A DNA stretch of 64,000 bases. It comes from Hermodarchaeum sp048939595 (lineage in GTDB: Archaea; Asgardarchaeota; Hermodarchaeia; Hermodarchaeales; Hermodarchaeaceae). A model generated the notes under the pieces. It had not been told where the DNA came from. It searched no databases and was given only the letters and a program-made list of their open reading frames with translations. Position 1 is the first letter of the stretch. Each line of letters starts with the position of its first letter. The stretch spans positions 1 to 64,000 of the forward strand of contig JBHLPI010000003.1 in the NCBI GenBank assembly GCA_048939595.1, given 5' to 3'. This document shows, piece after piece, positions 1-9,008 of this stretch. A program made the position numbers and the translations under genes.

Positions 1-670
1 TCCGTCCTGTGGAGTTATCTAGCTTGATTGCTTCAGGAAACCAGCTCGTGTCATATTTCCTTCTTTGCCATGACTCTTCAGGTAATGATATTGTTCCATG
101 AATTATGGAATCCATTGTGTTTGGTGTTATTTTTGATATGGTTGCAGCTTGTCTAGCACTTATTTCCCCTAGTTGTATCTGTTCTATTTGGCTGCTAATT
201 ATATTGGTACGGACTAACTCATTCTCAGGAAATGCTGAAGCTAAATCGATGGCTTTTGTTGCACTTTCTATACTTGTTTTTCTAGCGACTGGTAGGTAAA
301 CGCCTGTCCGAAGATTATTTGCTTCAAGGACTTTTAATTGGCCACCTGAAATCGTAGTAAATGAGTGATCGGGAGTGGCTAATACTGTTCTTCCTGACCT
401 TGTGCTTATCTTGATGAGTGTAGATGTGTGGTGCCGACTAACTTCATAAATTCTTGATTTCTGAATTTTCAGGGAGTATGGATCCATTGCCTGTGTAAAA
501 ATTAATTTTGAATCAGGTAGTGGTAGAACGTCAGTATTGTTATTTTCAATGATTTCGTCTGGAAGGTCTTTCATTAGTTTATCGACAAAAGAACCAATCG
601 ATTCAGTTGCCCATTGAATGCCGTCATTTTCTTGAATCCCCACGTAGATCCGTTCTGATCCATGGACACT
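1..670 (-). other. Intein (N-terminal part) inside the MCM Walker A motif
   Basis: After GDPGTAK the MCM frame does not continue into the usual AAA+ sequence. It reads SVHGSERIYVG, which fits intein block A with Ser1. Further on (around positions 360-400) comes RTVLATPDHSF, a block B-like motif with the conserved T-x2-H. About 223 intein residues are visible before the window ends. The endonuclease and C-terminal splicing blocks (His-Asn plus the +1 residue) lie outside. Inteins in archaeal MCM/CDC21 genes, including at the P-loop, are established. The exact first residue is inferred: Ser at codon 668-670 would be replaced by a +1 Ser after splicing. Confidence 0.85.
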
Positions 671-1693
671 CTTTGCAGTTCCGGGGTCCCCGACGAGGAG
701 GATGTTGGAGTCGCCGCGGATTTTGACGCCGTCGGCGAGGACTTTGCTGACGCCTCCGAAGAGGAGGAGGCAGACGGCTTCTTTGATGTCGGTGAGGCCG
801 TAGATGGATGGGGCGATGGAGTTGACGATTTTTCGATGAACGAGTGGGTCTTTGGCAAGTTCGCGGATTTTTTCTTCTTCTTTGGGTTCGATTTCGACGC
901 GGTCGGCTTCTCTTTCGGAGACTGCAACGTAGTTGGTGGCGAGAAATACGCTGAAGGTGGGGGCTTTTCGTCTTGTCCGAGCTGTTGTGTCTTGGGTGGA
1001 GCGTAAGATGCCGACTACACGACAGGGGTCCCCAGGGCGGGCAATATCAACTAGGTCATCTTGTAGTATGCAGTCAAGGGCTCGGGGTAAAGCGCCAGGT
1101 GGGAGTTCTTCAGGTTTTTCTTGTAGTCGTATTTTTTGCCAGTCGACAAATTTGGAACGTTCGGGGATTAGATCAAACGGGCCTTTACTTCGACAGGCAT
1201 CATTCGTGCAGATAGGGGGAGCAATAAATTGGTTGCCTTGTTGGACTTCAATGATTTCTTGGCATTGGCGACACTGAAACATGCCCAATACGAGAAGAGG
1301 CTTTACGTCACTGACGCGCGTTACAAGGGCATCGACCATGATAAGTTGGCCAATATGCTCCGAGCGAATGAAGCGGACTGAAACCCGGTCAGGAACCTCT
1401 TTGAACCGGGCATGAAGGTTCTCAATGGTTTCTGAATAATCGGAATCAACAACACGTAGGATGCGTCGAATTGCAGCAGAGGCCGCATCAATCGCTCGTT
1501 GAGGATTTTCTTTTGTCGCTGTAGCAAGTTCGGGATCGAACATTAGAAGATGATTGAAGTCAATCGAAATTGAGATATGTTTTTCCAAGCTAAGCCGGGC
1601 GATGGCGTCGTTGTAAGGAGTTTCGCCCTCTTCGGTTTTGTACGATTTTAGAAATTCCTCATACCGAGTAATGTAATCAATTTCTTCAGTCAC
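1..1693 (-). CDS. mcm: Replicative DNA helicase MCM, intein-interrupted, partial
   Basis: The frame is open from a GTG at 1693 to the window edge, so the C-terminal part is missing. About 341 extein residues are visible. They hold the N-terminal MCM domain with a zinc finger (C-x2-C, then C-x4-C, around positions 1200-1290), then the start of the AAA+ domain, ending at Walker A (GDPGTAK, codons 671-691). From there the frame runs into non-MCM sequence with intein hallmarks (listed separately). MCM unwinds DNA ahead of the archaeal replisome. The GTG start overlaps the end of the GINS gene by 8 nt, and Orc1/Cdc6 lies just upstream, so this is a replication-initiation operon. No stop occurs in the frame, so it is not a pseudogene within this window. 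Confidence 0.93.
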   Translation of the reverse strand, partial: MTEEIDYITRYEEFLKSYKTEEGETPYNDAIARLSLEKHISISIDFNHLLMFDPELATATKENPQRAIDAASAAIRRILRVVDSDYSETIENLHARFKEVPDRVSVRFIRSEHIGQLIMVDALVTRVSDVKPLLVLGMFQCRQCQEIIEVQQGNQFIAPPICTNDACRSKGPFDLIPERSKFVDWQKIRLQEKPEELPPGALPRALDCILQDDLVDIARPGDPCRVVGILRSTQDTTARTRRKAPTFSVFLATNYVAVSEREADRVEIEPKEEEKIRELAKDPLVHRKIVNSIAPSIYGLTDIKEAVCLLLFGGVSKVLADGVKIRGDSNILLVGDPGTAKSVHGSERIYVGIQENDGIQWATESIGSFVDKLMKDLPDEIIENNNTDVLPLPDSKLIFTQAMDPYSLKIQKSRIYEVSRHHTSTLIKISTRSGRTVLATPDHSFTTISGGQLKVLEANNLRTGVYLPVARKTSIESATKAIDLASAFPENELVRTNIISSQIEQIQLGEISARQAATISKITPNTMDSIIHGTISLPEESWQRRKYDTSWFPEAIKLDNSTGR

Positions 1694-2243
1694 TAGCCTC
1701 TATCTCCATTACATCCTTTTGCCAATTGCGTAAAAGGATAACGAGTCTATCAAAGAGCCATTGTTCTTCTTCGGTCATCTTCTTTTTCGTTTCTCGGAGT
1801 CTTTCATCGCGTAAGGATAATTTCATTATTTTCAGTAGTCGACTGTCAATTAGGTCACGAAGTAACGTTTCCAGTTTTGTTTGAGCGGCAACCCGAACAT
1901 CGTTCGGGGCTTTCTGGTTTTGTTGTGAAAGGTGTTCAATTGCGGACCGAACTTGGAAATAATAGTTAGGAGCCAATGTCTGGAGGACCGGTTCTCCTGT
2001 TTCCCGCCAAAGAGCTTTTTGCAGATCGGGGACTCCTAAATCTGGTGCTTTCATTCTGGCAGCATTAGTTGAGGCTAACACCTTGGCGACCCATCGTGGA
2101 ACAGCAAATTCCCGACCCTTTTCCACAGGACCGAACAAGGTATCGTTTATTGTAAATTCGTCAAGAGTCTTTGTAGCAATAACCGTAACGGTTGCGTTCT
2201 TGTATTGAAACCCGAGCGCATCTTTCATGGTTTTAGGTGTCAT
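1686..2243 (-). CDS. Archaeal GINS complex subunit
   Basis: This 185-residue protein matches archaeal GINS in size and pattern. An N-terminal beta-rich part carries a proline/arginine motif (VPRWVAKVL, about residues 48-56), and a helical C-terminal part is rich in charged residues and L/I heptads. GINS joins MCM and a RecJ/Cdc45-like protein in the CMG helicase. Its gene lies between cdc6 (21 nt upstream) and mcm (8 nt overlap), which is the expected neighbourhood. Whether it is the Gins15 or Gins23 paralogue cannot be settled here. Confidence 0.8.
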   Translation of the reverse strand: MTPKTMKDALGFQYKNATVTVIATKTLDEFTINDTLFGPVEKGREFAVPRWVAKVLASTNAARMKAPDLGVPDLQKALWRETGEPVLQTLAPNYYFQVRSAIEHLSQQNQKAPNDVRVAAQTKLETLLRDLIDSRLLKIMKLSLRDERLRETKKKMTEEEQWLFDRLVILLRNWQKDVMEIEASD

Positions 2244-2264
2244 GAATCTTCTCGCCTTTCTTAT

Positions 2265-3470
2265 TTAGTCAAAGTTGCTATCAAGTGATTGACGGCGTTG
2301 TAGGATTTCACCAACACGTTCATCGAATACTTCTACAGGGATGTCCATTAAGGTTAGTCGGGCACGACGTCCTCGTTTCCCAGTCCCGATTCCTTCTACC
2401 ACTTTGCCAATGATGCCTAACGTTACAAGCGCATCAATAGTTTTTCGAAAAGTAGGAAGAGCCTGTTTCTTTACTCCAAATTCTTCACAAATGATTTGAT
2501 ATCGATCGTATACTTTCACGATAGTGGTTGAACTGGATTTGTTAGCTTTCAATTCGCGGGTAAGTGCAGCGAGCACGAGGATTTCTTGGTCACGGAGACC
2601 ATAGAGGACATCAGACCGTAATTCTGAGTAGACCTCTTGTTTTGCTCTACGAATCAGGTCTGGTGTGATTGGACGTACATTAAACCGATCTGCAGCCTTT
2701 CCAGCTAGATACATCATTTCAATACCATGTCGCGCATTTTGTGTTGATGCGGCGATGTTAGCAACCATGCGAACAATCTCATCTGGAACGACGTTTTTGT
2801 GGAAGGCTAATTCTGTTCGGTATTTGAATATTTTATAAAGTTCTTCTTGGTCATATGCGGGCATATCAATACGGTCATGAAGCCGACCTGAAAGGGGAAA
2901 ACTAAGTGTGTTTTGCCAATCGACAATACGACATGCTATCAGAGTAGAGATGAATGCTTCTCCGTGTTTAGCCACTTCACTCGCGTGAATAATACTGAGT
3001 AAGTCTTGCCCGAGTAAATAGGCTTCATCGAGACATAAGACTAATCTTATGTTTTCACGAGAAAGCCGTCGGTTAATCATTGTCGTGATTTCTTCATCAG
3101 AAAATCCACGACTTGTGACTTTGAAACGCTCTGTGAGTAGGTCCCGAAGAATTGCACTTTTTGTCCGAAACATAAAGCAATCATAGTATTCGAACCTAAT
3201 TTTGATACCACGTTTTGCCGCTGCTTTTTCGAGTCCCCTCCCGAAATAACGGATTGAGACAGTTTTTCCTGTTCCTGGCTTACCAACAACAGCGACGTTT
3301 ACTGCATAAGCACCATCTTTGTTGAGTAAGGGCTTGAATGTATGACTCAACCGGACTATCTGATTTTCACGATTTGGGAGTTCAGGAGGGACAAATGCAG
3401 GGTGAAGGGTTTCCTCATTTTTAAACACTGAAGCACCCAATAATGCCTTTTCGATGATATTCTCGCCCAC
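2265..3470 (-). CDS. cdc6: Orc1/Cdc6 replication initiator
   Basis: A 401-residue AAA+ ATPase with Walker A GKPGTGKT at residues 63-70 and Walker B LCLDEA at 145-150. The motif GRLHDRI follows around residue 200, and a C-terminal winged helix (about 320-395) serves for origin DNA binding. It binds origins and loads MCM. The start is a GTG at 3470. A TATA-like TTTTATGG on the minus strand (about 3540) fits a promoter. It leads the cdc6-GINS-mcm operon. I saw no repeated origin-recognition boxes in the 130 nt upstream, so an adjacent origin is possible but unsupported. Confidence 0.93.
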   Translation of the reverse strand: MGENIIEKALLGASVFKNEETLHPAFVPPELPNRENQIVRLSHTFKPLLNKDGAYAVNVAVVGKPGTGKTVSIRYFGRGLEKAAAKRGIKIRFEYYDCFMFRTKSAILRDLLTERFKVTSRGFSDEEITTMINRRLSRENIRLVLCLDEAYLLGQDLLSIIHASEVAKHGEAFISTLIACRIVDWQNTLSFPLSGRLHDRIDMPAYDQEELYKIFKYRTELAFHKNVVPDEIVRMVANIAASTQNARHGIEMMYLAGKAADRFNVRPITPDLIRRAKQEVYSELRSDVLYGLRDQEILVLAALTRELKANKSSSTTIVKVYDRYQIICEEFGVKKQALPTFRKTIDALVTLGIIGKVVEGIGTGKRGRRARLTLMDIPVEVFDERVGEILQRRQSLDSNFD

Positions 3471-3599
3471 GTGCGCACCCTCGAAACAGTCAATCAGGGA
3501 AGACTAGCCGATTCACTGCACGAACAGAAGTTGCCGCCCATAAAAGGATTTTCCACCCTCACGTAAAACTAACTCAGCGAGGAGCACGTAGAAGTTGAA

Positions 3600-3869
3600 T
3601 TACTTCTTTTGTTTTTCTTTTCCTTTCTTTCCGAGCCACCAATCAAGATAGTCACGACGTCGTTGAGACTTTTCTCTTTCCGTATCATCTTTTCGAAAAG
3701 AGGAACGCTGTTCATCCCAAAGTCGGTCGAGCTCTGCGCGGGATACAGCAAGTCCACATCGTTGGCATACTTGACGGCTGCTCTTGGGATCGTATTTCAT
3801 CGTCCCTGCGCATTCTGGGCATCGAGCCAAATCTTTACACCTAATATTGTGGTATTGTGAACTAACCAA
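3600..3869 (-). CDS. Small zinc-ribbon protein
   Basis: An 89-residue basic protein with one zinc ribbon: CPEC at about residues 17-20 and CQRCG at 34-38. A highly charged helical tail (many K, R, E, D) ends in a lysine run. The ribbon resembles the TFB/TFIIB N-terminal type, but no cyclin domains follow. It starts 22 nt after glmS on the same strand and may be cotranscribed. The function is unknown. It could be a nucleic-acid or ribosome-associated protein. The start codon appears to be TTG, which lowers certainty about the N-terminus. Confidence 0.6.
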   Translation of the reverse strand: MVSSQYHNIRCKDLARCPECAGTMKYDPKSSRQVCQRCGLAVSRAELDRLWDEQRSSFRKDDTEREKSQRRRDYLDWWLGKKGKEKQKK

Positions 3870-3891
3870 CGTGATGCTTTAACTCTTTGTG

Positions 3892-5724
3892 TCAAAGGAC
3901 AGTAACAGCTTTGGCTAGATTTCGCGGTTGGTCTGGGTTGTGTCCTCGTAAGATTGCGGCGTAGTAGGCTAGTAGTTGGAGTGGTACAACATAGCTTATT
4001 GGTGAGAAGAAGAGGGAGGGGAGAGTAGGTAGTGTTATGGCATGGTCGCTTAGGGTGATGAGTTCCTGATCATCTTCTGGGCATAGGGTAATGATTTGTG
4101 CGTCTCTAGCCTTCATTTCCATAATATTTCCTTCAAGGCGCCGACGAGTTGCATCATTCGGGGCAATGAACACAATGGGAAAACCGGTTTCAACAAGAGC
4201 AATGGGACCATGTTTAGATTCCCCAGCAGGATACCCTTCTGCATGAACATAGGCAATTTCTTTGATTTTCAGTGCACCTTCCATCGCTGTAGGTGTGCTT
4301 ATACCTCGTCCAAGAAAGAAGAAATTTGATTTTGTGATGTACTCCTGAGCGGTTTCCTTAATCATACTTTCTTGATTTCGAATAACAGATTCTATTTGAT
4401 TGGGAAATTGATTGAGTGCCGCCTTTAATTCTTGGCTTTCTTTTTTCCTTTGGGCACCAGTCATGACGCCTAAAGATATTGACAAAAGTGCGAGTGTTGC
4501 TAATTGAGTCGCAAATGTTTTTGTTGCTGCGACTCCGATTTCGGGACCTGCTTGGGTATAGAGAACAGAGTCGGAAAGTCGAGTAATGGAGCTACCGACT
4601 GTGTTTGTGATTGCTAGGATTTTCGCTCCTTGTTTCTTGAGGTGTTTGACAGCATGGATTGTGTCAATCGTTTCGCCTGATTGTGTGACTGCCACTACAG
4701 CAGTCTCCTCACCTAAGCTTTTTGCTGCTGTATCTGATCCTTCAGAAGCGATAACTCCGTGGATAAGCCGATTGGCTATTTGCGAGAACATATACTTTGC
4801 AGCTAGCGTTGCATGGAATGATGTTCCTGCGGCGATTGTAATGATGTTCTTGTGATTGTTTAGGAGATTTGCGAAAGCTTCAAGGTCATCCTGTCGGATC
4901 CGAAGAGTATCACTAAGTGCTCGTGGTTGCTCGTGAATTTCTTTTAGCATAAAATGGGGATAACCGCCTTTTTGAGCCATGTCAATTGTCCAGTCAACGA
5001 TAGTTGGCGGCCGAAGAGGAAGTTGTGTGAGTGAACCGGTTTCATCTAATCGGCTGACCATTGCGCCTTTTGTGGTTAGATGAGCGAGTTCATTATCTTC
5101 GAGAATGATGGTTTTTCGGGTCATGGGCAGGAATGCGGGAACATCTGATGCACAATAGACACCGTTTGAACCAAGCCCAACAACCAGTGGGCTTTCTTTT
5201 CTAGTACAAATTAGTTCCTTGCCATTTGAAGCTAACACAACGATTGCAAAACTTCCTTCTAAATTAGGAATTATTTGTGCAACAGCTTTGCTAAGATTCT
5301 TTGTTCGGGATAATGCATCTTCAATCAGGTGGGGGATAACTTCAGTATCAGTTTGAGAGCGAAAAAGGTGCCCGTTTGATATTAGATCTTCTCGTAATTC
5401 TTGGTAATTTTCAATAATCCCATTATGAACCACTGCAATTTGATTATTACAATCTGTGTGGGGGTGTGCGTTGACTTTGGAAGGAGCACCATGAGTCGCC
5501 CATCTAGTATGACCGATACCAATGCGGCCAGGCAAATTATCAAAATTCAGACGGTGGTGGATCTCGTCGATTTTTCCTCTATCTTTCTTAATGAATAAAG
5601 TGCCTTCAGAAACGGTGGCAATTCCACTAGAATCATAACCCCGATATTCTAGTCGTTTTAATGATTGACGCAGTATGGAAGAGATATTCCCTTTCAAGTG
5701 AATTGCGCCAATGATTCCGCACAA
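3892..5724 (-). CDS. glmS: Glutamine--fructose-6-phosphate aminotransferase
   Basis: A 610-residue protein of normal GlmS length. It begins MCGIIGA, so the catalytic Cys becomes N-terminal after Met removal. A class-II glutaminase domain (residues 1-220) is followed by two SIS domains (about 280-420 and 460-600). The tandem makes glucosamine-6-phosphate from fructose-6-phosphate and glutamine, the entry to UDP-GlcNAc used for glycoprotein and envelope sugars. The gene follows elp3 on the same strand with a 60-nt gap. I saw no glmS-type ribozyme upstream. Confidence 0.95.
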   Translation of the reverse strand: MCGIIGAIHLKGNISSILRQSLKRLEYRGYDSSGIATVSEGTLFIKKDRGKIDEIHHRLNFDNLPGRIGIGHTRWATHGAPSKVNAHPHTDCNNQIAVVHNGIIENYQELREDLISNGHLFRSQTDTEVIPHLIEDALSRTKNLSKAVAQIIPNLEGSFAIVVLASNGKELICTRKESPLVVGLGSNGVYCASDVPAFLPMTRKTIILEDNELAHLTTKGAMVSRLDETGSLTQLPLRPPTIVDWTIDMAQKGGYPHFMLKEIHEQPRALSDTLRIRQDDLEAFANLLNNHKNIITIAAGTSFHATLAAKYMFSQIANRLIHGVIASEGSDTAAKSLGEETAVVAVTQSGETIDTIHAVKHLKKQGAKILAITNTVGSSITRLSDSVLYTQAGPEIGVAATKTFATQLATLALLSISLGVMTGAQRKKESQELKAALNQFPNQIESVIRNQESMIKETAQEYITKSNFFFLGRGISTPTAMEGALKIKEIAYVHAEGYPAGESKHGPIALVETGFPIVFIAPNDATRRRLEGNIMEMKARDAQIITLCPEDDQELITLSDHAITLPTLPSLFFSPISYVVPLQLLAYYAAILRGHNPDQPRNLAKAVTVL

Positions 5725-5784
5725 GTTGATTTGCCCCTATGAAACACTCCTTGCAGTTAGCATAAACTTTCCCGTTTAGGTATT

Positions 5785-7380
5785 TTACAGAATTTTGGTC
5801 ATGTATGGACCATCATGGCGATAGCCATGACGAAGATAGTATTCTCTTGCTCCAACACCGCTAGTGCATACAATGCGTTTCCGGCCATATTTTTGTGTAA
5901 GTTCGTCTGCCGCAGCAAGGAGTTGAGTACCGACCCCACGGTGTTGCCACGCATCTTCTTGGGTTTCTCCAAGGCTAAGAGATTGACCATAGACATGTAA
6001 TTCCCGCAGAAGGGCTGCGTCCTTGGATTTTATTTCAGGGCGATGAGCCATCTGACTTGGAATTCGTAGCCGTAAATATCCAACTAATGAGTCCCGGTTT
6101 GGGTTTTCATAAGCAAGAAATATTTCGGTCCCTTTTGAAGCAGAATATTCATCAACTCGAAGTTTCAATACCTCGGTATCGATTTCATCTTGTTCTCTTA
6201 GATTTTGAGACCGCTGTTTATACCCAACCTCACGATATCTGATAGTGTGTATCATGTAGCCTTTTTCTTCAGCCCTTTGAAAAACTAGCTGAGTAAGGTT
6301 CCCGGCATTGGGACCAGCTACGATCAGCTTTTTGGGAATGTCACGTTGCATTCGTTGAATTCGAACCCAATGGGGAATTATTGGCATGATTTCAGCGATA
6401 AGATCAATTACTTCTTCGGTCGAATAGGGCGAGTACTCACCTTTACGCCAGATTTCAAATAAATCACTACCCCGTAGTACTAGGCACGGGTATATTTTGA
6501 GTAAATCAGGTTGAAACGCCTCTTTAGAAAAAATATCTTTGAAGAGTTGTTGATCTCGTTTCTTTGATGACCCTGGCAAACCAGGCATGATATGATAACA
6601 TACCTTTAGTCCAGCATCTTTAGCGAGTTGGGTTGCATTTATGACCTCTGAAACTGTGTGACCTCGGCACACTGTTTGATAGATGTCATCGTAAATGGTT
6701 TGTACACCCAATTCAACTCTGGTTGTGCCTAAGTTGAGCATCTTATTGACATGCATTTGTTTACAGTAGTCTGGCCGAGTTTCTATTGTTATTCCAACAG
6801 GACGAATTGATGCTTTTTCTGCTAAGTGTAACGCTTCATCGATATTCTTTGCCTCACAACCGTTCATTGCATCCAAACAGCGTTTCATAAATTCCTGTTG
6901 ATAGTTATCTGAAGCGGATAGAAAGGTTCCGCCCATCACAATTAATTCCACTTTGTCTGTGGTGTGGCCCATGGCTTGTAGCTGATTTAGTCGACTCGTT
7001 ACTTGGAGATATGGATCGTATTGATTTTGTCTTGCTCTTAGCGTGGCAGGCTCATCACCTAAATAGGCTTTAGGAGCAGTTGGGATATTAGTGGGGCAGT
7101 AAATACACTTCCCTGGACATTCCATTGGTTCAGTCATTACCGCAACGACAACAACACCTGACAGAGTTCGGGTTGGTTTTTTTCTAAGTATGTGGCTGAC
7201 TTGGGCTTTTTCTTTCTCTGTAGCAAAACTGAGAATTTCGACATCAGAAGGAAAACGGGTAAGATTGTGTTTTTTACTTAATTTTCGTTTCAGCTTCTGT
7301 AAGTCATTCTTACTTTGGACTTTACCTGTTAAGGCGGCTTGAAGAATTTCTTGGGCTACGCGCTCCAACCTATTTTCCAC
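5785..7380 (-). CDS. elp3: Elp3 tRNA uridine(34) carboxymethylation enzyme
   Basis: A 531-residue radical-SAM/acetyltransferase fusion typical of Elp3. The radical-SAM cluster motif C-x3-C-x2-C is at Cys88, Cys92 and Cys95. A TIM-barrel region follows (to about 330), and a GNAT domain ends the protein (about 390-531, with RGVGTQLL and YYLRHGY). Elp3 modifies wobble U34 of tRNAs using acetyl-CoA and SAM. The start appears to be a GTG at 7380, preceded by AGGTG. It lies 65 nt downstream of eS30 on the same strand. Confidence 0.94.
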   Translation of the reverse strand: MENRLERVAQEILQAALTGKVQSKNDLQKLKRKLSKKHNLTRFPSDVEILSFATEKEKAQVSHILRKKPTRTLSGVVVVAVMTEPMECPGKCIYCPTNIPTAPKAYLGDEPATLRARQNQYDPYLQVTSRLNQLQAMGHTTDKVELIVMGGTFLSASDNYQQEFMKRCLDAMNGCEAKNIDEALHLAEKASIRPVGITIETRPDYCKQMHVNKMLNLGTTRVELGVQTIYDDIYQTVCRGHTVSEVINATQLAKDAGLKVCYHIMPGLPGSSKKRDQQLFKDIFSKEAFQPDLLKIYPCLVLRGSDLFEIWRKGEYSPYSTEEVIDLIAEIMPIIPHWVRIQRMQRDIPKKLIVAGPNAGNLTQLVFQRAEEKGYMIHTIRYREVGYKQRSQNLREQDEIDTEVLKLRVDEYSASKGTEIFLAYENPNRDSLVGYLRLRIPSQMAHRPEIKSKDAALLRELHVYGQSLSLGETQEDAWQHRGVGTQLLAAADELTQKYGRKRIVCTSGVGAREYYLRHGYRHDGPYMTKIL

Positions 7381-7445
7381 CTGAAGTATATCGGCATATG
7401 AAACGAAAAGCGTATGAAGAAGAGCTAGATTTGGTAAATCTAAGC

Positions 7446-7619
7446 TTATCGCCGTACAGCTTTTGGCTGTCCAGCAGGGGTTTGATTCAGGATGCGTTTT
7501 GTATAGATTCTACGATTGCGCAGACGAGGAATCGGAGTAACCCGTACTTTACCTTCAACTTTCGGTGTTTGACTCCGAACTTTACCAGCTTTAGTTAGAC
7601 TTCCGTGAGAACCAGGCAT
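7446..7619 (-). CDS. rps30e: Ribosomal protein eS30
   Basis: A 57-residue basic protein that starts MPGSHGSLTKAGKVRSQTPK, the diagnostic N-terminus of S30e, and ends in a lysine/arginine-rich tail. ATG at 7619-7617 and TAA at 7448-7446. It belongs to the small ribosomal subunit. eS30 occurs in eukaryotes and only some archaea (TACK and Asgard groups), so it supports the lineage inference. No ubiquitin-like fusion is present, unlike eukaryotic FAU. Confidence 0.93.
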   Translation of the reverse strand: MPGSHGSLTKAGKVRSQTPKVEGKVRVTPIPRLRNRRIYTKRILNQTPAGQPKAVRR

Positions 7620-7769
7620 TTTTCTATCACTGACTCGGTGTTTGCATCTTAGGCTTTAAGGATTTCCGTTTGCCGTGAGTAGATTTGGGGATTCTGGAAG
7701 CAGTTTGGTATCAGGAATCTTTTTACAGGCGCTTGAACTGGTAGGCTAAACACAAACAGGTGAAAGAAC

Positions 7770-9008
7770 GTGGATGGGTATCTTGTCTTTGGCGTCGGTA
7801 AACTCTATTGCATTAACGATCAGCTGTCGGTCATTTCTGAACTAGATTTAGGTCAAACGCCAGAAGAAATCAGCAATGTATACACTCGAATTCGCCATGG
7901 TACCGATGATCCTCGGCTTAGAGAATTCTTCAATACCTTGCAATCAAAGAAGGTGGAGCGCATCTTTGTTGAATCGCAAGGATTTGCTGAAGAACTTTCA
8001 AGATTATATGACGTGCGAGGGCAACTGTATGAGGACGTGCGGTTTTGGCGCCGAGTTCGGCTGGATTTTCTTAGCAAAAATATTGCTTCTACGAATGGGG
8101 AAATGCTCCATGAGATTGCCGTTGAGGTTTCACGTTTAGCAATTCGTACTGCTTCTGAACAAAGTGACCAACTAATTATCCAAGCAATGAATTCTTTAGA
8201 TGATGTCGAAAAAGCTCAAAACTTGATGGTTTCCCGACTTCGTGAATGGTTTGGTTTACACTTTCCTGAAGCAGCTCATGCGATAGAAAACGGACAATCT
8301 CTAGCTCGTATTGTAGCTGAAGGGGGAACGAGGGAGCAGATAAGCAACAAACCTGAATTAGTCCAACTTATTTCAGAATCAAGAATAAAGCCAGAATTAC
8401 TAGAGCAGTCAATGGGAGCGGAGGTTTCTGAACAGGATATGATGATGATTCAGGCATTGGCGAAACAGATTCTTGGGCTAAATGATTTCAGAGAACACCT
8501 TGAAAAGTACCTTGATGACTCGATGTTAACAGTTGCTCCGAACCTACGTGGATTGATAGGTCCTGTAATTGGTGCAAGATTAATTGGACTAGCGGGAGGA
8601 ATTGAAAAGCTGGCCCGTTTTCCTGCAAGCACCATTCAAGTACTTGGGGCTGAACAAGCACTGTTCCGAGCCTTGAAGACCGGCGCAAAGCCTCCAAAAC
8701 ATGGGGTAATTTTCCAGCACACCCTAATTCACTCAGCGCCTTGGTGGCAACGAGGGAAAATCGCGCGTATTCTTGCTGGGAAGATCGCTATTGCAGCTCG
8801 AATAGATTTGTATTCAGGCCAATATGTAGCAGACGAATTAAAACAAAATGTTCTTTCACGAGTTGCAGAAGTAAAGCGAAAATATCCTACCGCTCCAAAA
8901 AAACCTCCCTCAAAGCCACAGAGACACCACCTGAAACGGAAACGGTATGGAAAACGGACAAAACCACATGCCCCGAACAAAAGAAGTAGCAAAACAAAGA
9001 GGAAATGA
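7770..9008 (+). CDS. nop5: C/D box sRNP core protein Nop5/Nop56
   Basis: A 412-residue protein with a variable N-terminal domain, a central coiled-coil/NOSIC region (about 150-240) and the Nop domain (about 245-370; GLIGPVIGARLIGLAGG and the conserved LGAEQALFRALK). The tail is extremely basic (K/R/P-rich, residues 375-412) and probably binds RNA. Nop5 holds L7Ae and fibrillarin on C/D box guide RNAs for 2'-O-methylation of rRNA. GTG start at 7770 with AGGTGA 7 nt upstream. It overlaps the fibrillarin gene by 4 nt, so translation is coupled. Confidence 0.95.
   Translation: MDGYLVFGVGKLYCINDQLSVISELDLGQTPEEISNVYTRIRHGTDDPRLREFFNTLQSKKVERIFVESQGFAEELSRLYDVRGQLYEDVRFWRRVRLDFLSKNIASTNGEMLHEIAVEVSRLAIRTASEQSDQLIIQAMNSLDDVEKAQNLMVSRLREWFGLHFPEAAHAIENGQSLARIVAEGGTREQISNKPELVQLISESRIKPELLEQSMGAEVSEQDMMMIQALAKQILGLNDFREHLEKYLDDSMLTVAPNLRGLIGPVIGARLIGLAGGIEKLARFPASTIQVLGAEQALFRALKTGAKPPKHGVIFQHTLIHSAPWWQRGKIARILAGKIAIAARIDLYSGQYVADELKQNVLSRVAEVKRKYPTAPKKPPSKPQRHHLKRKRYGKRTKPHAPNKRSSKTKRK

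Noticed and set aside
662..1006. A 114-residue acidic plus-strand ORF over the MCM region
   Set aside because: It is the antisense of the MCM frame, which has clear MCM motifs; the Asp/Glu/Phe-rich composition is a reading-frame artefact.
3471..3600. A replication origin next to cdc6
   Set aside because: No repeated origin-recognition boxes or long A/T-rich unwinding element could be seen.
5725..5785. A glmS ribozyme or riboswitch upstream of glmS
   Set aside because: The gap is only 60 nt and shows no ribozyme core; such ribozymes are bacterial.
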